The notes beneath the pieces are model-generated. The model was given only the letters and a program-made list of their open reading frames with translations, made no database searches and was not told the origin of the DNA. A stretch of DNA of 64,000 nucleotides from Acidipropionibacterium virtanenii (lineage in GTDB: Bacteria; Actinomycetota; Actinomycetes; Propionibacteriales; Propionibacteriaceae): contig NZ_CP025198.1 of assembly GCF_003325455.1 (NCBI RefSeq), forward strand, positions 496,001 to 560,000, written 5' to 3'. The position numbers and the translations under genes were made by a program. This document shows, in pieces, positions 1 through 9,137 of this stretch; the stretch's first letter is position 1; each line of letters starts with the position of its first letter.

Positions 1-508
1 TGTCGACGGCATTCCCGAGCCGTGACATGGTCTCGCCCAGCTTCTCCACCTGCGTGAGCCCCTCATCGGTCGCCTCGACCCTGAAGTACTTGATGAGGTA
101 TTTCAGCGGGTCGGCGGATGCATTGCGGACCACCTGGAGGGAGCAGTTGTGGACGTTGACGGCCTGGTAATGGGCGACATTGCGATCCCTGCGGTACCCG
201 TGTCGGCTGGTGTTCTCGAATATGGCCAGATCCGACTGGGACCCCGTCCCGGAAGTGCCCAGCCCGAACTGTCCGCCGGCGCGGATCTCAGCAGCATAGG
301 CGGCGATCTCGTTGTGCTCGGTGACGACCGAGGACAGCTCCTTGAGGTGGGTCTGGAACACCTCACCGGCGAAGTACCGCTTCATCCGGACGTGGCGCAC
401 CACCCTGACCGTGATCCAGATCGCCAGGATTGCGACGGCGATGTACCAGAAGGTCACCGCGAGCCACAGCATCACCGCTATGGCGAGGAGACCGAGGACG
501 AACTGCAC
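1..508 (-). CDS. Hypothetical membrane-anchored protein, truncated by the window edge
   Basis: Only the N-terminal part lies in the window. The chosen GTG start (508) has an AAAGGTGA-like ribosome site about 7 nt upstream; a GTG three codons earlier (517) is possible but lacks spacing for that site. Residues about 3-35 form a long hydrophobic segment (FVLGLLAIAVMLWLAV, then FWYIAVAILAIWITV), probably one long or two short membrane helices. A basic stretch (RVVRHVRMKRYF) and a hydrophilic, probably helical domain (HLKELSSVVTEHNEIAAYAAEI) follow. The orientation would place the basic part and the soluble domain in the cytoplasm. I do not recognise the family. Function unknown. Confidence 0.6.
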   Translation of the reverse strand, partial: MQFVLGLLAIAVMLWLAVTFWYIAVAILAIWITVRVVRHVRMKRYFAGEVFQTHLKELSSVVTEHNEIAAYAAEIRAGGQFGLGTSGTGSQSDLAIFENTSRHGYRRDRNVAHYQAVNVHNCSLQVVRNASADPLKYLIKYFRVEATDEGLTQVEKLGETMSRLGNAVD

Positions 509-755
509 GAGTGTCACCTTTCAGACAGGAGGGGACCACTGTCGTGTTCGGCGTGGTGGTCCGCTCGACGAGGCACCTCGGAATCAGGACCATCGGTTCG
601 CGCTGCGGCAGACGCTGCCGTTGGCGCGCTGACGGACCTGAAGGGTGTCACGTTCAGATGGTGACAGTGGCCACTGACAGTCTTTCCAACGGAAGGGACA
701 ACCTCTCCACGCTCGCGCGAGCGCTCGCTCCTTCCCGAACGGGCGGGCGCCCCCG

Positions 756-794
756 GTGCCTCAGGCCAGTGCCTCAGGCCAGTGCCTCAGGGCA
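756..794. repeat. Three tandem 13-bp repeats at the end of a decayed gene
   Basis: The unit GTGCCTCAGGCCA occurs at 756-768 and 769-781, and with one change at 782-794. The third unit overlaps the stop of the decayed serine hydrolase at 787. The rest of 518-786 shows no convincing coding sequence on either strand and no clear promoter. Confidence 0.8.
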
Positions 795-1447
795 GCACGG
801 GCAGGTGATGCCGCACTACCAGGTCGCGGCCCGGCGGCACCCCTTGGAGCTCGGCGTCCAGCAGATCGGCGGCGTGCGAGGCGATCGGCCGGCCCTCCGA
901 GGTGGCGTAGGCCACCACTCCGAGCCCCGAGTCCAGATGCCAGCGCATATTCGCCGAGAAGCCGGGAAGCCCGCCCGAATGCTGGGCGATCGGCCCGAAT
1001 CGCGAATCGTGCTCGATGAACAGCCCCAGCCCGTAGCCCGAGGCGTCATCGCGCGGCGACACCCACCTTCCCCCGATCGACGGGATCGGCGTGTGAATCC
1101 GTGTAGCGGGTGGAGTCCAGCCCCAGCGGCTCGAGGATCTCGCGATTCAGGAAGGTCTCGTAGCGCTCCCCGGAGACGATCTCCAGGATCATCGAGGCCA
1201 CCGTGAAGGCCACATTCGAGTACTGGTAGGTCTGCCCGGGAGGTTCGGTGAACTGGAACCCCTTGCGCAGCAGGGTGATGAACTCGGCGCGGGGAAGGTC
1301 GAGATTGTGATCCGACCAGCCGTTGTCCTCCGGCAGCCCCGAGCAGTTGCTCAGCAGCATCTTGACGGTGACGACGTCGGTCGACGGGGCGTCGAAGTCA
1401 CCGGAGGCGGCCGAGGCGAAGGCGATCACTCCTGAGCGGTCGTACAC
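787..1447 (-). pseudogene. Decayed serine hydrolase (class C beta-lactamase/PBP-like), internal deletion and N-terminal loss
   Basis: Two out-of-frame fragments of one beta-lactamase-superfamily protein are visible. The first (1447 to about 1046) carries SGLPEDNGW and the YSN motif (TYQYSNVAF) typical of the class C/AmpH catalytic Tyr-x-Asn. The second (1062 to 787) carries QHSGGLPGF, which corresponds to the third catalytic box (HxG in place of KTG). The SxxK nucleophile box is missing from the 5' end, and the join near 1050-1075 has lost material and shifts frame. A functional enzyme would need all three boxes, so I read this as a pseudogene. No ribosome site was seen before 1447. The family assignment rests on motifs only. 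Confidence 0.7.
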
Positions 1448-1595
1448 CGCGGCGGCTCAGGTGGGCGCACTGATCGATCACCCCGCCACGGCGGCCTGCG
1501 ATGGCCCGCCGGGGTGGTTACGCAATTGTTTGTATCGCGACATATGGCGGAAACGGCGGCGCGGGAGCAGGCTCCCGGCCGACCACCGGGCTGCC

Positions 1596-2525
1596 TCAGC
1601 CCAGCCCGTTGGCCTTCAGCCAGTCCTGGGCGACCGTCGAGGCATCCTGCTTGTCGATCACCACCTTCTCCACCAGCTTCTGCACGACTGGGGTGGTGAG
1701 CTTCGCCGAGACGGCGTCGAGGGCCTTCGTGGCCTTCGGCGAGGCCTTCGAGGCCGTCATCACCGGGACGATGTTCTGGGCACCGAAGAGATTCTTGGGG
1801 TCATTGAGGACGACGAAATCGTTCGCCGCGATATTCGGGTCGGTGGAGAACAGATTGGCCACCTGCACCTGGCCGTTCTTGAGCGCCTGAACGGTGAGGG
1901 GCCCGGCCTCATCGAGGGGCTTGAACTGCTTGAAGGTGAGGCCGTACTCCCGCTTGAGACCCGTGACGCCGTCCACCCGGGTCTTGAACTCGGGCGGAGC
2001 CCCCAGCACCATGCCGGAGGCGCTCGACGACAGGTCGGAGATGGACTTCAGCTTCTTCTGCTGCGCGGTCGCTCTGGTGACGACCATCGAGTCCTTGTTC
2101 TGCGCCGGGGCAGGGGCGAGCGCTGTCAGACCTGTGGGCAGGGCCTTCCTGAGTGACGCCTCGGCGGTCTTCGGGTCACTGATGGACGCCGACTTGTCGA
2201 AGTACCGTGCCAGGTTGCCGGTGTACTCGGGGATGAGATTGATCTCGCCCTTCTTCAGCGCCGGAATATAGGTCTCCCGGGAGGCGATGTCGAGCTTCGT
2301 GGACGCCTTCATGCCCTGGTGGGTGAGCGCCCCGGCATAGATGTCGGCGAGCAGCTCATTCTCGGGGAAGTTCGCCGAGCCGACGACGATGCTGTCCGCA
2401 GCGGCAGAGCTCGAGGCCGAGTCCCCTGCGAGGGGATCCGACGAGGATCCGCAGCCGGCGATCGCCACGGTACTGATGAGTGCCAGTGCTGCGGCCAGGA
2501 TTCTTCGAGATGTGCGGGTTGACAT
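1596..2525 (-). CDS. Osmoprotectant ABC transporter substrate-binding lipoprotein (OpuCC/ProX type)
   Basis: A 309-residue lipoprotein. The N-terminus has a basic, hydrophobic signal with lipobox AIAGC, so it should be lipid-anchored outside the membrane. The mature part begins with IVVGSANFPENELLADIYAGAL and contains INLIPEYTGNLARYF, both characteristic of the OpuAC/QAT substrate-binding family for glycine betaine, choline or carnitine. It is the last gene of a minus-strand operon (ATPase, permease, permease, binding protein) and follows the second permease by 112 bp. Together these would form a complete compatible-solute importer. The substrate among quaternary amines cannot be told from sequence alone. 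Confidence 0.9.
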   Translation of the reverse strand: MSTRTSRRILAAALALISTVAIAGCGSSSDPLAGDSASSSAAADSIVVGSANFPENELLADIYAGALTHQGMKASTKLDIASRETYIPALKKGEINLIPEYTGNLARYFDKSASISDPKTAEASLRKALPTGLTALAPAPAQNKDSMVVTRATAQQKKLKSISDLSSSASGMVLGAPPEFKTRVDGVTGLKREYGLTFKQFKPLDEAGPLTVQALKNGQVQVANLFSTDPNIAANDFVVLNDPKNLFGAQNIVPVMTASKASPKATKALDAVSAKLTTPVVQKLVEKVVIDKQDASTVAQDWLKANGLG

Positions 2526-2637
2526 GTGATCGACCTCCCGGGTCGGGTGTTGCTCGTCGGTATCGGTGCCTCATCGGAGACGCTCCCTCAGCGGTAACGG
2601 TCCCGGGGCCGATCCTCATCCCGACGACCGTGATCTC

Positions 2638-3327
2638 TCACCCGGCCTGGTCGTGAGTTCTCAGGCCGGGGGACAGGGTCAGGCGTTGAGCCCATGCCAG
2701 CAGCAGATCGACAGCCAGCGCGAGCAGGGCCACCAGTACCGCGCCACCGGCCATCATCCCGTAGTCGCGAGAGCCCAGTCCGAGCTGGAGGAAGTATCCC
2801 AGCCCGCCCAGCCCGACGTAGGCGGCCAGTATGGCGGTGGCGATCACCTGAAGGGCGGCAGAGCGCACGCCGCTGAAGATCAGGGGAAGGGCGCAGGGCA
2901 CCTCCACTCGGGCCAGCACCTGGCCGGGGGTCATCCCCATGCCGCGGGCGGCGTCCCGTGCGTCGGCCGGCACGGCGTCGATCCCCGAATAGGTGCCGGC
3001 CAGGATCGGCGGGGCGGCCAGGATGACCAGCACCAGGACAGCCGGCACCTGGAACGCGGAGTCGCCGTGCAGACGGGGACCGATCACCAGGACGGCGGCG
3101 AAGAGCAGGCCCAGGGTGGGCACGGCCCGCATCCCGTTGACCAGATTGACGGTCACCACGCGGCCCCGGCCGGTGTGGCCGATCCACAGGCCCAGCGGGA
3201 CGCCGATCGCAGCCGCGATGAGCAGGGCGATCCCCGAGTAGACCAGGTGCTCCGCGACCCGCGCCCAGACGCCGTCGGGTCCGGCCCAGTTGACCGGATC
3301 GGCGAGCCATTCCCACAGCAGGTTCAT
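2638..3327 (-). CDS. Osmoprotectant ABC transporter permease (OpuCD-like)
   Basis: A 229-residue membrane permease with about five or six hydrophobic segments and the ABC permease EAA-type loop (DARDAARGMGMTPGQVLARVEVPCALPLIFSGVR). The ATG at 3327 overlaps the stop of the upstream permease by 4 nt (ATGA), so the two are translationally coupled. The local pattern (NLVNGMRAVPTLGLLF, GTYSGIDAVP) is typical of OpuCB/OpuCD-type quaternary-amine permeases. It would pair with the permease at 3324-3965 to form the membrane channel energised by the ATPase at 3962-5074. Confidence 0.9.
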   Translation of the reverse strand: MNLLWEWLADPVNWAGPDGVWARVAEHLVYSGIALLIAAAIGVPLGLWIGHTGRGRVVTVNLVNGMRAVPTLGLLFAAVLVIGPRLHGDSAFQVPAVLVLVILAAPPILAGTYSGIDAVPADARDAARGMGMTPGQVLARVEVPCALPLIFSGVRSAALQVIATAILAAYVGLGGLGYFLQLGLGSRDYGMMAGGAVLVALLALAVDLLLAWAQRLTLSPGLRTHDQAG

Positions 3328-3965
3328 GACGTCCTCCGGTGTGTCCACGGCGTCGCCAGCCGCGTCGCCGCCACGATGACGGCATCGAAGGCCAGGGCGA
3401 GGGCGATGCAGGCGACCAGCCCGACGGCGATCTCTGTGACGAAGCTGCGGTTGAACCCATCGGTGAACAGGGATCCGAGCTGAGGTACGCCGATGAGCGC
3501 CGCCACTGAGACGATCGACACATTGCTCACCGCGGCCACCCGCATCCCGGCCGCGATGGCGGGGGTGGCCAGTGGCAGTTCGACGGTGAGGAAGCGCCGC
3601 AGCGGACCGATGCCCATCGCCAGCGCGGCGCTGCTGACGCCGGGAGGCACCGACCCCAGCGCGTCGGCGACGGTGCGCACCATGAGCGCCAGCGTGTAGA
3701 GGCTCAGTGCCACCACGACATTGGCGGGGTCGAGGATCCCGGTGCCCAGGATCAGCGGCATCAGGATGAACAGGGCGAGGCTGGGGATGGTGAACAGCAG
3801 TCCGGCCCCGGCGACCATGGGGGTGTAGAGGGCGCGATGACGCCGTGCCAGCCATCCGAGCGGCAGGGCCGCCACGACGCCGATGAGCAGGGGGAGCGCG
3901 GCCAGCCCGGCGTGGTGGCCGAGCAGGCCCCAGATCTGGTCGGTGTGGGACAGGAACCAGCTCAT
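3324..3965 (-). CDS. Osmoprotectant ABC transporter permease (OpuCB-like)
   Basis: A 213-residue integral membrane protein whose start overlaps the ATPase stop by 4 nt. The EAA-like loop is visible as VSSAALAMGIGPLRRFLTVELPLATPAIAAGMRVAAVSNVS. The segment LFTIPSLALFILMPLILG resembles the substrate-pathway helices of OpuCB proteins. It is one of two non-identical permeases in the operon, as expected for the heterodimeric OpuC class. Assignment to the quaternary-amine family is firm; the exact substrate is inferred from the binding protein. Confidence 0.9.
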   Translation of the reverse strand: MSWFLSHTDQIWGLLGHHAGLAALPLLIGVVAALPLGWLARRHRALYTPMVAGAGLLFTIPSLALFILMPLILGTGILDPANVVVALSLYTLALMVRTVADALGSVPPGVSSAALAMGIGPLRRFLTVELPLATPAIAAGMRVAAVSNVSIVSVAALIGVPQLGSLFTDGFNRSFVTEIAVGLVACIALALAFDAVIVAATRLATPWTHRRTS

Positions 3966-5074
3966 GAGGCCGGTCCCCCGCCCTGCTCGGGATCGATCGC
4001 GGCAAGCACATCCCTGGCGAGGACCGTGCCGAGCAGTGCGCCGTCCTCGTCGACGAGGACCCCGCGCCGGGCAGGCGAGGACAGGGCGGCGTCCAGAGCG
4101 GCCCGCAGGGACCCGTCCGCGCGCGCCACGGTGCCGCCCCGGTGCAGGTCTGTGCGCTCCACCCGGCCGTGGAGGGATTCCGGGCGGATCCAGCCCAGCG
4201 GCGCCCCCTGCTCGTCGACGACCAGCAGCCAGGACTGATCCTGGTCGGCCGCGACCCGCTGTGCCTCCTCGGCCCCGGCGCCGAGGACGACGGTCGGCTC
4301 GTGGGCCAGCGGGAGCTCGGGGGCGGGGGCGAATCCGAGCCGCTGGTATCCGCGATCGCGCCCCAGGAAGTCGGCCACGAAGTCGTCGGCCGGATCGGCC
4401 AGCAGATGGTCGGGGGTGTCGAGCTGGGCCAGAGTGCCACCGGGTCGCAGCACCGCGACCTCGTCTCCCAGCCGGATCGCCTCGTCGATGTCGTGGGTGA
4501 CCAGGACGATGGTCTTGCCCAGCTCGGCCTGCAGCCGCAGGAACTCGTTCTGCAGCTGCGCGCGGACCTGCGGGTCGACGGCGCTGAAGGGCTCGTCCAT
4601 CAGCATCACCGGCGGATCGGCCGCCAGAGCCCGCGCCACCCCGACGCGCTGCTGCTGGCCGCCCGACAACTGGGCGGGGTAGCGCCCTGCCAGACCGGCG
4701 TCCAGGCCCATCCGTTCCAGCAGCTCCATGGCGTCCGCGCGGGCCTGACGCCGGCTGCTCCCCAGGAGCCGCGGGACGGTGGCGATGTTGTCGACGACGG
4801 TGCGGTGGGGGAACAGCCCGCCGCTCTGGATGACGTAGCCGATCCCGCGCCGCAACTCATCGGGGTTCAGGGCGGAGACGTCCGTCCCGTCGATGGCGAT
4901 CGATCCCGAGCTCGGTTCGATCATCCGGTTGATCATCCTCAATGACGTCGTCTTCCCGCAGCCGGAGGGCCCCACCAGCACGGTGATCCGGCCGGTCGGG
5001 GCGTCCAGGGAGAGGCCGTCGACCGCACGGGTGCCGTCGGCATAGACCTTCACCACCTCGGTGAAACGGATCAT
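3962..5074 (-). CDS. Osmoprotectant ABC transporter ATPase with C-terminal CBS region (OpuCA-like)
   Basis: A 370-residue ABC ATPase. The ATG at 5074 has a strong AGGAGG site. Walker A GPSGCGKTT (about 36-44), Q-loop VIQSGGLFPH, signature LSGGQQQR, Walker B VMLMDEPFSAVD and H-loop LVTHDIDEA are all intact. Residues after about 245 carry CBS-type sequence (SWLLVVDEQGAPLGWI; RGVLVDEDGALLGTVLARDVLAAID). In OpuA/OpuC such CBS modules sense ionic strength or cyclic dinucleotides. It is first in the minus-strand operon and drives the two permeases downstream. A much longer upstream reading exists in this frame but has no coding character or ribosome site. Confidence 0.93.
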   Translation of the reverse strand: MIRFTEVVKVYADGTRAVDGLSLDAPTGRITVLVGPSGCGKTTSLRMINRMIEPSSGSIAIDGTDVSALNPDELRRGIGYVIQSGGLFPHRTVVDNIATVPRLLGSSRRQARADAMELLERMGLDAGLAGRYPAQLSGGQQQRVGVARALAADPPVMLMDEPFSAVDPQVRAQLQNEFLRLQAELGKTIVLVTHDIDEAIRLGDEVAVLRPGGTLAQLDTPDHLLADPADDFVADFLGRDRGYQRLGFAPAPELPLAHEPTVVLGAGAEEAQRVAADQDQSWLLVVDEQGAPLGWIRPESLHGRVERTDLHRGGTVARADGSLRAALDAALSSPARRGVLVDEDGALLGTVLARDVLAAIDPEQGGGPAS

Positions 5075-5142
5075 CGGCAACCTCCTGCGGGAGCGGCATC
5101 GGGGTACGCCACCAGTCCACACTCTTGCACGGCTCACCCAGG

Positions 5143-5160
5143 AAGGGGGGCGACCCCCTT
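5143..5160. promoter_or_regulatory. G/C hairpin in the divergent region between opuC-like operon and antiporter gene
   Basis: Arms AAGGGGG and CCCCCTT enclose a 4-nt loop within the 213-bp region between divergently transcribed genes. It could form in the leader RNA of either gene or act as a DNA site. No clear -10/-35 pair was found nearby. Confidence 0.3.
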
Positions 5161-5287
5161 GCAACCTTCGTAGCGGCGGCACCTCCGTGGATCGAGTCAG
5201 CGTCGCGGGCCTCGCGCTGCGGTTCGGGTCCGCGTCCGCGTACCGGCCTCTGAACCACCTGTTAGGGGACTTTGGCAGAATGGGTCC

Positions 5288-6796
5288 GTGCCCCTCTTCG
5301 ACCTTGACCTGCTGGTCGGGGCCGCCGTCGCGCTCCTGGCCGTCTTCGCCGCACGGGTCTCGTCGAGGCTGGGCCTTCCGGCCCTGCTGCTCTTCCTCCT
5401 GGTCGGCATGGTGCTGGGACCGGTGGGTTTCGGCATCCAGTTCTCTGACGCCGGAATGGCCCACGGGCTGGGTTTCGCGGCCCTTGTCCTCATCCTGGCC
5501 GAGGGCGGACTGTCGACGAAGTGGTCGTCCATCAAGCCGGCCCTGAGTGTGGCGGGCCTCCTCGCCACGGTAGGCATCGGCGCCTCGATCGCCCTGATGG
5601 CGGTCTTCGGCCACTTCGTACTCCAGTTGCCCTGGACGGTGGCGGTGCTGCTGGGCGCCGTCACCGCGCCGACGGATTCCGCAGCGGTCTTCTCGGTACT
5701 GCGGGGGGTCTCCATCCCCACACGGCTGCGCTCGATCCTGGAGGCCGAGTCCGGCCTCAACGACGCCCCCACGGTGCTCGTCGTGATCGCCATGACCGGC
5801 CTGGCGGCAGGCCATCAGCCCCACGGCGGCATCCCCGGCCTGGTCGGAAGCATCGTCATCGAACTGGCCGGCGGCATCGTCCTGGGCGTGGCGATGGGAT
5901 GGGCGGCGGTGCGGATCACCCGTCGCGTCTCCCTGCCCTCGTCGGGCCTCTACGCGCTGGCGGCGCTGTCCTGGGCAGTCCTGGCCTACGGTATCGGGGT
6001 GTGGGCCGGCGTCTCAGGATTCGCCTCGGTCTACGTCGCATCGGTGGTGATCGGCAACGGTCGGCTGCCGTACCGCAACGCCACCAGATCCTTCGCCGAG
6101 GGTGTCGGGTGGATGGCCCAGATCGGCCTGTTCGTGATGCTCGGCCTGCTGGCCGATCTGGAGCGCCTCACCTGGACAGAGGTCCTCGAAGGGGTTCTGG
6201 CGGGGCTCTTCCTGACCTTCGTCGCCCGGCCGCTGTCGGTGGCCGTGTGCGCCACCTGGTTCAGGCTGCCGTGGCGCCACCAGGCCTTCGTCTCCTGGGC
6301 GGGGCTGCGCGGGGCGGTGCCGATCATTCTGGCCACCATCCCGCTGGCCGCCAGGATCCCGGAGGCCGGCAAGCTCTTCGACATCGTCCTGGTCTTCGTG
6401 GTCGTGTTCACCTGCATCCAGGGGCCGACGCTGTCGGCGGCCGGGCGGCTGCTGGGCCTCGTCGATCCGGACTCCGCCGCCGACGTCGATATCGAGGTGG
6501 CCCCCCTCGACGAGATCGACGCGGTGCTGCTGCAGGTCCACGTGCCGGCCGATTCCCACCTCGTCGGAGTGACGGTGCGCGAGCTCCGACTGCCCCGCAA
6601 CGCTTTCATCTCGCTCATCATCCGTTCCGACGAGTCCTTCGTGCCGCACGCCTCGACGTCGCTGGTGCGCGGGGACGAGCTGCTGCTGGTGACCCCTGAG
6701 GTCGAGCGCCATCAGGTGGAGGAGAGGCTCACCGAGATCGGGAGGGCGGGCCGTCTGGCCCGCTGGAACGGGCTGAGGGTGACCACCGAGGAATGA
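5288..6796 (+). CDS. Proton-coupled monovalent cation antiporter with TrkA-C domain (CPA1/NhaP2 type)
   Basis: A 502-residue membrane protein with about 12 hydrophobic helices over residues 5-390, then a cytoplasmic TrkA-C-like domain (LLQVHVPADSHLVGVTVRELRLPRNAFISLIIR...GDELLLVTPEVE). The CPA1 exchanger motifs PTDSAAVFSVLRG and ESGLNDAPTVLVVIA are present, and these hold the cation- and proton-binding acidic residues. The start is GTG with only a weak ribosome site. CvrA/NhaP2-like proteins exchange K+ or Na+ for protons. Placement beside an osmoprotectant importer on the opposite strand fits a role in ion and osmotic balance. K+ versus Na+ preference cannot be decided here. Confidence 0.88.
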   Translation: MPLFDLDLLVGAAVALLAVFAARVSSRLGLPALLLFLLVGMVLGPVGFGIQFSDAGMAHGLGFAALVLILAEGGLSTKWSSIKPALSVAGLLATVGIGASIALMAVFGHFVLQLPWTVAVLLGAVTAPTDSAAVFSVLRGVSIPTRLRSILEAESGLNDAPTVLVVIAMTGLAAGHQPHGGIPGLVGSIVIELAGGIVLGVAMGWAAVRITRRVSLPSSGLYALAALSWAVLAYGIGVWAGVSGFASVYVASVVIGNGRLPYRNATRSFAEGVGWMAQIGLFVMLGLLADLERLTWTEVLEGVLAGLFLTFVARPLSVAVCATWFRLPWRHQAFVSWAGLRGAVPIILATIPLAARIPEAGKLFDIVLVFVVVFTCIQGPTLSAAGRLLGLVDPDSAADVDIEVAPLDEIDAVLLQVHVPADSHLVGVTVRELRLPRNAFISLIIRSDESFVPHASTSLVRGDELLLVTPEVERHQVEERLTEIGRAGRLARWNGLRVTTEE

Positions 6797-6863
6797 CGGC
6801 CGTGAGCCGGCCGGTGTCGTGGGTCCGGCCCGCGGCCGAGGATCGGGCCCTGGCCGGAGCGGA

Positions 6864-7415
6864 TCAGGAGGCGGGAGTGGCCGAGCCGCTGCCCGAGGGG
6901 GTCGGCGTCGGCGAGGGGGAGGGCAGGCAGACCGGGCCGCTGACCGCCAGCGAGGTGGGGGCCTTGGTGTTGAACCCGCGGTAGTTCTCCCCGACCATGA
7001 CGGTGACGGAGTGGTCCACCCTGGTGGCGTCCGCGCGCACCGTCGACCTGGGGAAGAAGGCCGCCACCAGCTTCACCTCGGGAGAGTCCTTGGCGACGCC
7101 GACGATCACCGTCTGCTTGACCCGCTCATCGGTGTTGCCGGTATCGGTCACCGTGAATCCCTTGCCCGTGAGCGCCTTGGCGACATCGCCCGCCAGACCC
7201 CGGGTGTGGCCGCCGTTGACCACATCGAGCTGGACGGATTTCGAGGTGAGGGCCTTGCCGACGTCGGTGTTGACGCACGGGACGGCCTTGGGGCCGAAGG
7301 GCGCGGTGAGCGATTTCCACCCGTACCAGAAGCCCATCACGATGATCGCCAGAAGGAGGATCATCGTGATGGGTGTCGCGACGAGTTTCAGGTAGTGGCG
7401 GGCGCTCTGGGTCAT
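6864..7415 (-). CDS. LytR C-terminal domain protein, single-pass membrane
   Basis: A 183-residue protein with one N-terminal membrane helix (about 14-34, TPITMILLLAIIVMGFWYGW) and an extracytoplasmic LytR_C-type domain (SVQLDVVNGGHTRGLAGDVAKALTGKGFTVTDTGNTD). Asn-Gly and Gly-rich turns are as in that family. The C-terminal 20 residues are Ser/Pro/Thr-rich low-complexity sequence. The ATG at 7415 has an AGGAACACC ribosome site. The next gene upstream ends 12 nt away, suggesting co-transcription. LytR_C domains occur in actinobacterial envelope proteins, often separate from LytR-Cps2A-Psr ligases; their role is not firmly known. Confidence 0.8.
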   Translation of the reverse strand: MTQSARHYLKLVATPITMILLLAIIVMGFWYGWKSLTAPFGPKAVPCVNTDVGKALTSKSVQLDVVNGGHTRGLAGDVAKALTGKGFTVTDTGNTDERVKQTVIVGVAKDSPEVKLVAAFFPRSTVRADATRVDHSVTVMVGENYRGFNTKAPTSLAVSGPVCLPSPSPTPTPSGSGSATPAS

Positions 7416-7427
7416 GGTGTTCCTGGA

Positions 7428-7721
7428 TCAGTGGAGCTCTAGGACCCTGGCGTGGACGGTCTGGCGCTGCTGCAGAGCCGCGCGCAGGGCGCGGTGCAGG
7501 CCGTCCTCCAGATAGAGCTCGCCGCGCCAGGCCACGACATGGGCGAAGAGATCCCCGTAGAAGGTGGAGTCATCCTCGAGGAGGTTTCCGAGATCGAGGG
7601 TGCTCTTGGTGGTGACGAGCTGATCGAGCCTCACCTGCACTGGCGGGATCCCGGACCACTGCTTCTGCACGTACCCGTGGTCGGGGTACGGGCGCGAGTC
7701 GCCGACGCGTTTGAAGATCAC
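7428..7721 (-). CDS. Small conserved actinobacterial protein, ParB/Srx- or VapB-like
   Basis: A 97-residue protein from a GTG start. The N-terminus (MIFKRVGDSRPYPDHGY) and the C-terminal LYLEDGLHRALRAALQQRQTVHARVLEL look conserved. The EDGLHRALRAA part resembles the DGxHRxxAA nucleotide-binding loop of the ParB/sulfiredoxin fold. From memory, related actinobacterial proteins are often labelled VapB-family antitoxins, but no toxin gene lies beside it, so that label is doubtful. It is 12 nt upstream of the LytR_C-domain gene on the same strand and is probably co-transcribed with it. Function unknown. Confidence 0.7.
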   Translation of the reverse strand: MIFKRVGDSRPYPDHGYVQKQWSGIPPVQVRLDQLVTTKSTLDLGNLLEDDSTFYGDLFAHVVAWRGELYLEDGLHRALRAALQQRQTVHARVLELH

Positions 7722-7840
7722 GTGCTGATCCTACCGGTTCACCCGTGCGCGCCAAGAACCCGGCGTCCCGGCACGTCGGGATCGTGTCCGCGGGAGACGC
7801 CGGGCCCCATCCGCACCCCCGCGGACGGCCGCGGCGTCAT

Positions 7841-7894
7841 CTCCCAACACGCCGTGTCTCGTCTCCGGCGAGCACCGGGACGGCGTGTCGGGAG
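7841..7894 (-). terminator. Hairpin terminator after the 7898-9004 gene
   Basis: Arms CTCCCAACACGCCGT (7841-7855) and ACGGCGTGTCGGGAG (7880-7894) pair over 14 of 15 positions around a 24-nt loop, just past the stop at 7898. There is no U-run, so it may act with Rho or simply stabilise the transcript end. Confidence 0.55.
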
Positions 7895-7897
7895 CGA

Positions 7898-9004
7898 TCA
7901 CTCCATCGTGACCCGGTGGTAGGTCAGATCCTCCGACTCCCGATCCATCTCCCAGACGACAGGATCGCCGGCGGCGACGTCGACCAGCCAGAAGGTGGCG
8001 TCGGGGTCCCAGCCCGCCAGAACGGTCGAGTGCGTGGCGGTCACCGGCAGTGCCCGGCCGGCGGTGGTGAGGTAGCCGGCCACGGTGAGGTGGACGGCGT
8101 CGATGCCCGAGTCGGCGACCGCCACCCAGTCCGGCATCAGCCAGCCCCCGGTGCGCCCCGTGGCCTCGCCCCACACATACCGGCGGGAGGCGGTGACGTC
8201 GAGGGGGAATGCGGCGCACAGACCGGCCCAGTCGTCGGGGCCGTCGATCTCCAGGACGCGGGGGCCGGTCGGGGCGAGCAAAGGCGCCGTGAGGGTCCGG
8301 TCGGCGCCGAAGGCATCCTCCTTGAACCACATTCCGGCCGGTCCGGCGTCGGGCAGGTATCGGGTCGAGCTGGTCAGCCGGTAGGCAGGGGTGGACGTCC
8401 ACACGCCGCTGACGTCCTCGCCGTCGTACTCGGTGCGGAACCGCTGCTCCTCCTCGATGGACTCCTGCCGACCGGCCGACAGGAGCGCACCGGAGTTGTC
8501 GGTGCCCAGGGCGGGGAGGGGTTCGTCCGGCAGGATCTCGGCCGTTGTCCACTGCGTGACACGATCGTTCGGGCAGTCCCACCATGCGGCGGCCGGGCTA
8601 CCGGCGATGGCCTTCGCGGCCGGTTCCAGCGCCCGACGGATCGGATCGGCGGCCGCGAGCCTGTCTTCTCCCCACAGCGGCTGCCAGTACACGGCCGAGC
8701 CCGTCGTTCCGGACAGGAGCTGGAGAATCTCACGCTCGGTCGGAGATCGCAGCCGGATGCCGGAGATCAGGTCCGCGATCTCCCCGGCAGAGCTGGGCGA
8801 GGGCAGCTCGGGTTCCGGGTCATCGGCGGATTCCTTGACGGCGAAGATCCAGGAGGTGCCCTGGGGGTCCATCGCGTTGCCCGTGATCACGAGCGCCTCA
8901 CCGAGCGCGTCGTGGCCCCGAGCCTGCTCGGCGGACAGGCGCCTGACCCATTCCAGGCACAGTCGGCGCCCGCGCGGGCCGATCAGGAGGTCCACGGTGT
9001 TCAT
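7898..9004 (-). CDS. Hypothetical cytoplasmic protein
   Basis: A 368-residue protein with no signal peptide or membrane helix and an even, acidic composition. It starts at ATG 9004 (MNTVDLLIGPRGRRLCLEWVRRL). Notable stretches are AAWWDCPNDRVTQWTT (about 130-145), EEEQRFRTEY (about 185) and a Trp-rich second half (GGWLMPDWVAVADSGIDAVHLTVAGYLTTAGRALPV, then LAGWDPDATFWLVDV). The C-terminal part could be a beta-rich binding domain. I do not recognise the family, and the neighbours give no functional link: a LytR_C operon on one side and a divergent PLP enzyme on the other. The coding pattern is strong. Confidence 0.75.
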   Translation of the reverse strand: MNTVDLLIGPRGRRLCLEWVRRLSAEQARGHDALGEALVITGNAMDPQGTSWIFAVKESADDPEPELPSPSSAGEIADLISGIRLRSPTEREILQLLSGTTGSAVYWQPLWGEDRLAAADPIRRALEPAAKAIAGSPAAAWWDCPNDRVTQWTTAEILPDEPLPALGTDNSGALLSAGRQESIEEEQRFRTEYDGEDVSGVWTSTPAYRLTSSTRYLPDAGPAGMWFKEDAFGADRTLTAPLLAPTGPRVLEIDGPDDWAGLCAAFPLDVTASRRYVWGEATGRTGGWLMPDWVAVADSGIDAVHLTVAGYLTTAGRALPVTATHSTVLAGWDPDATFWLVDVAAGDPVVWEMDRESEDLTYHRVTME

Positions 9005-9137
9005 GGCGCCACGCTACGCGGTGGCCGCACAGGACAAGGCTGAAACGGGTCGGGGCAGGCGGGGCGCCCGGCGTAGCGTTGGGCCCTGTCCGTGCAGCCG
9101 GTTCCCAGGGGTGTCCGCCCCATCAGGAAGGAAGACG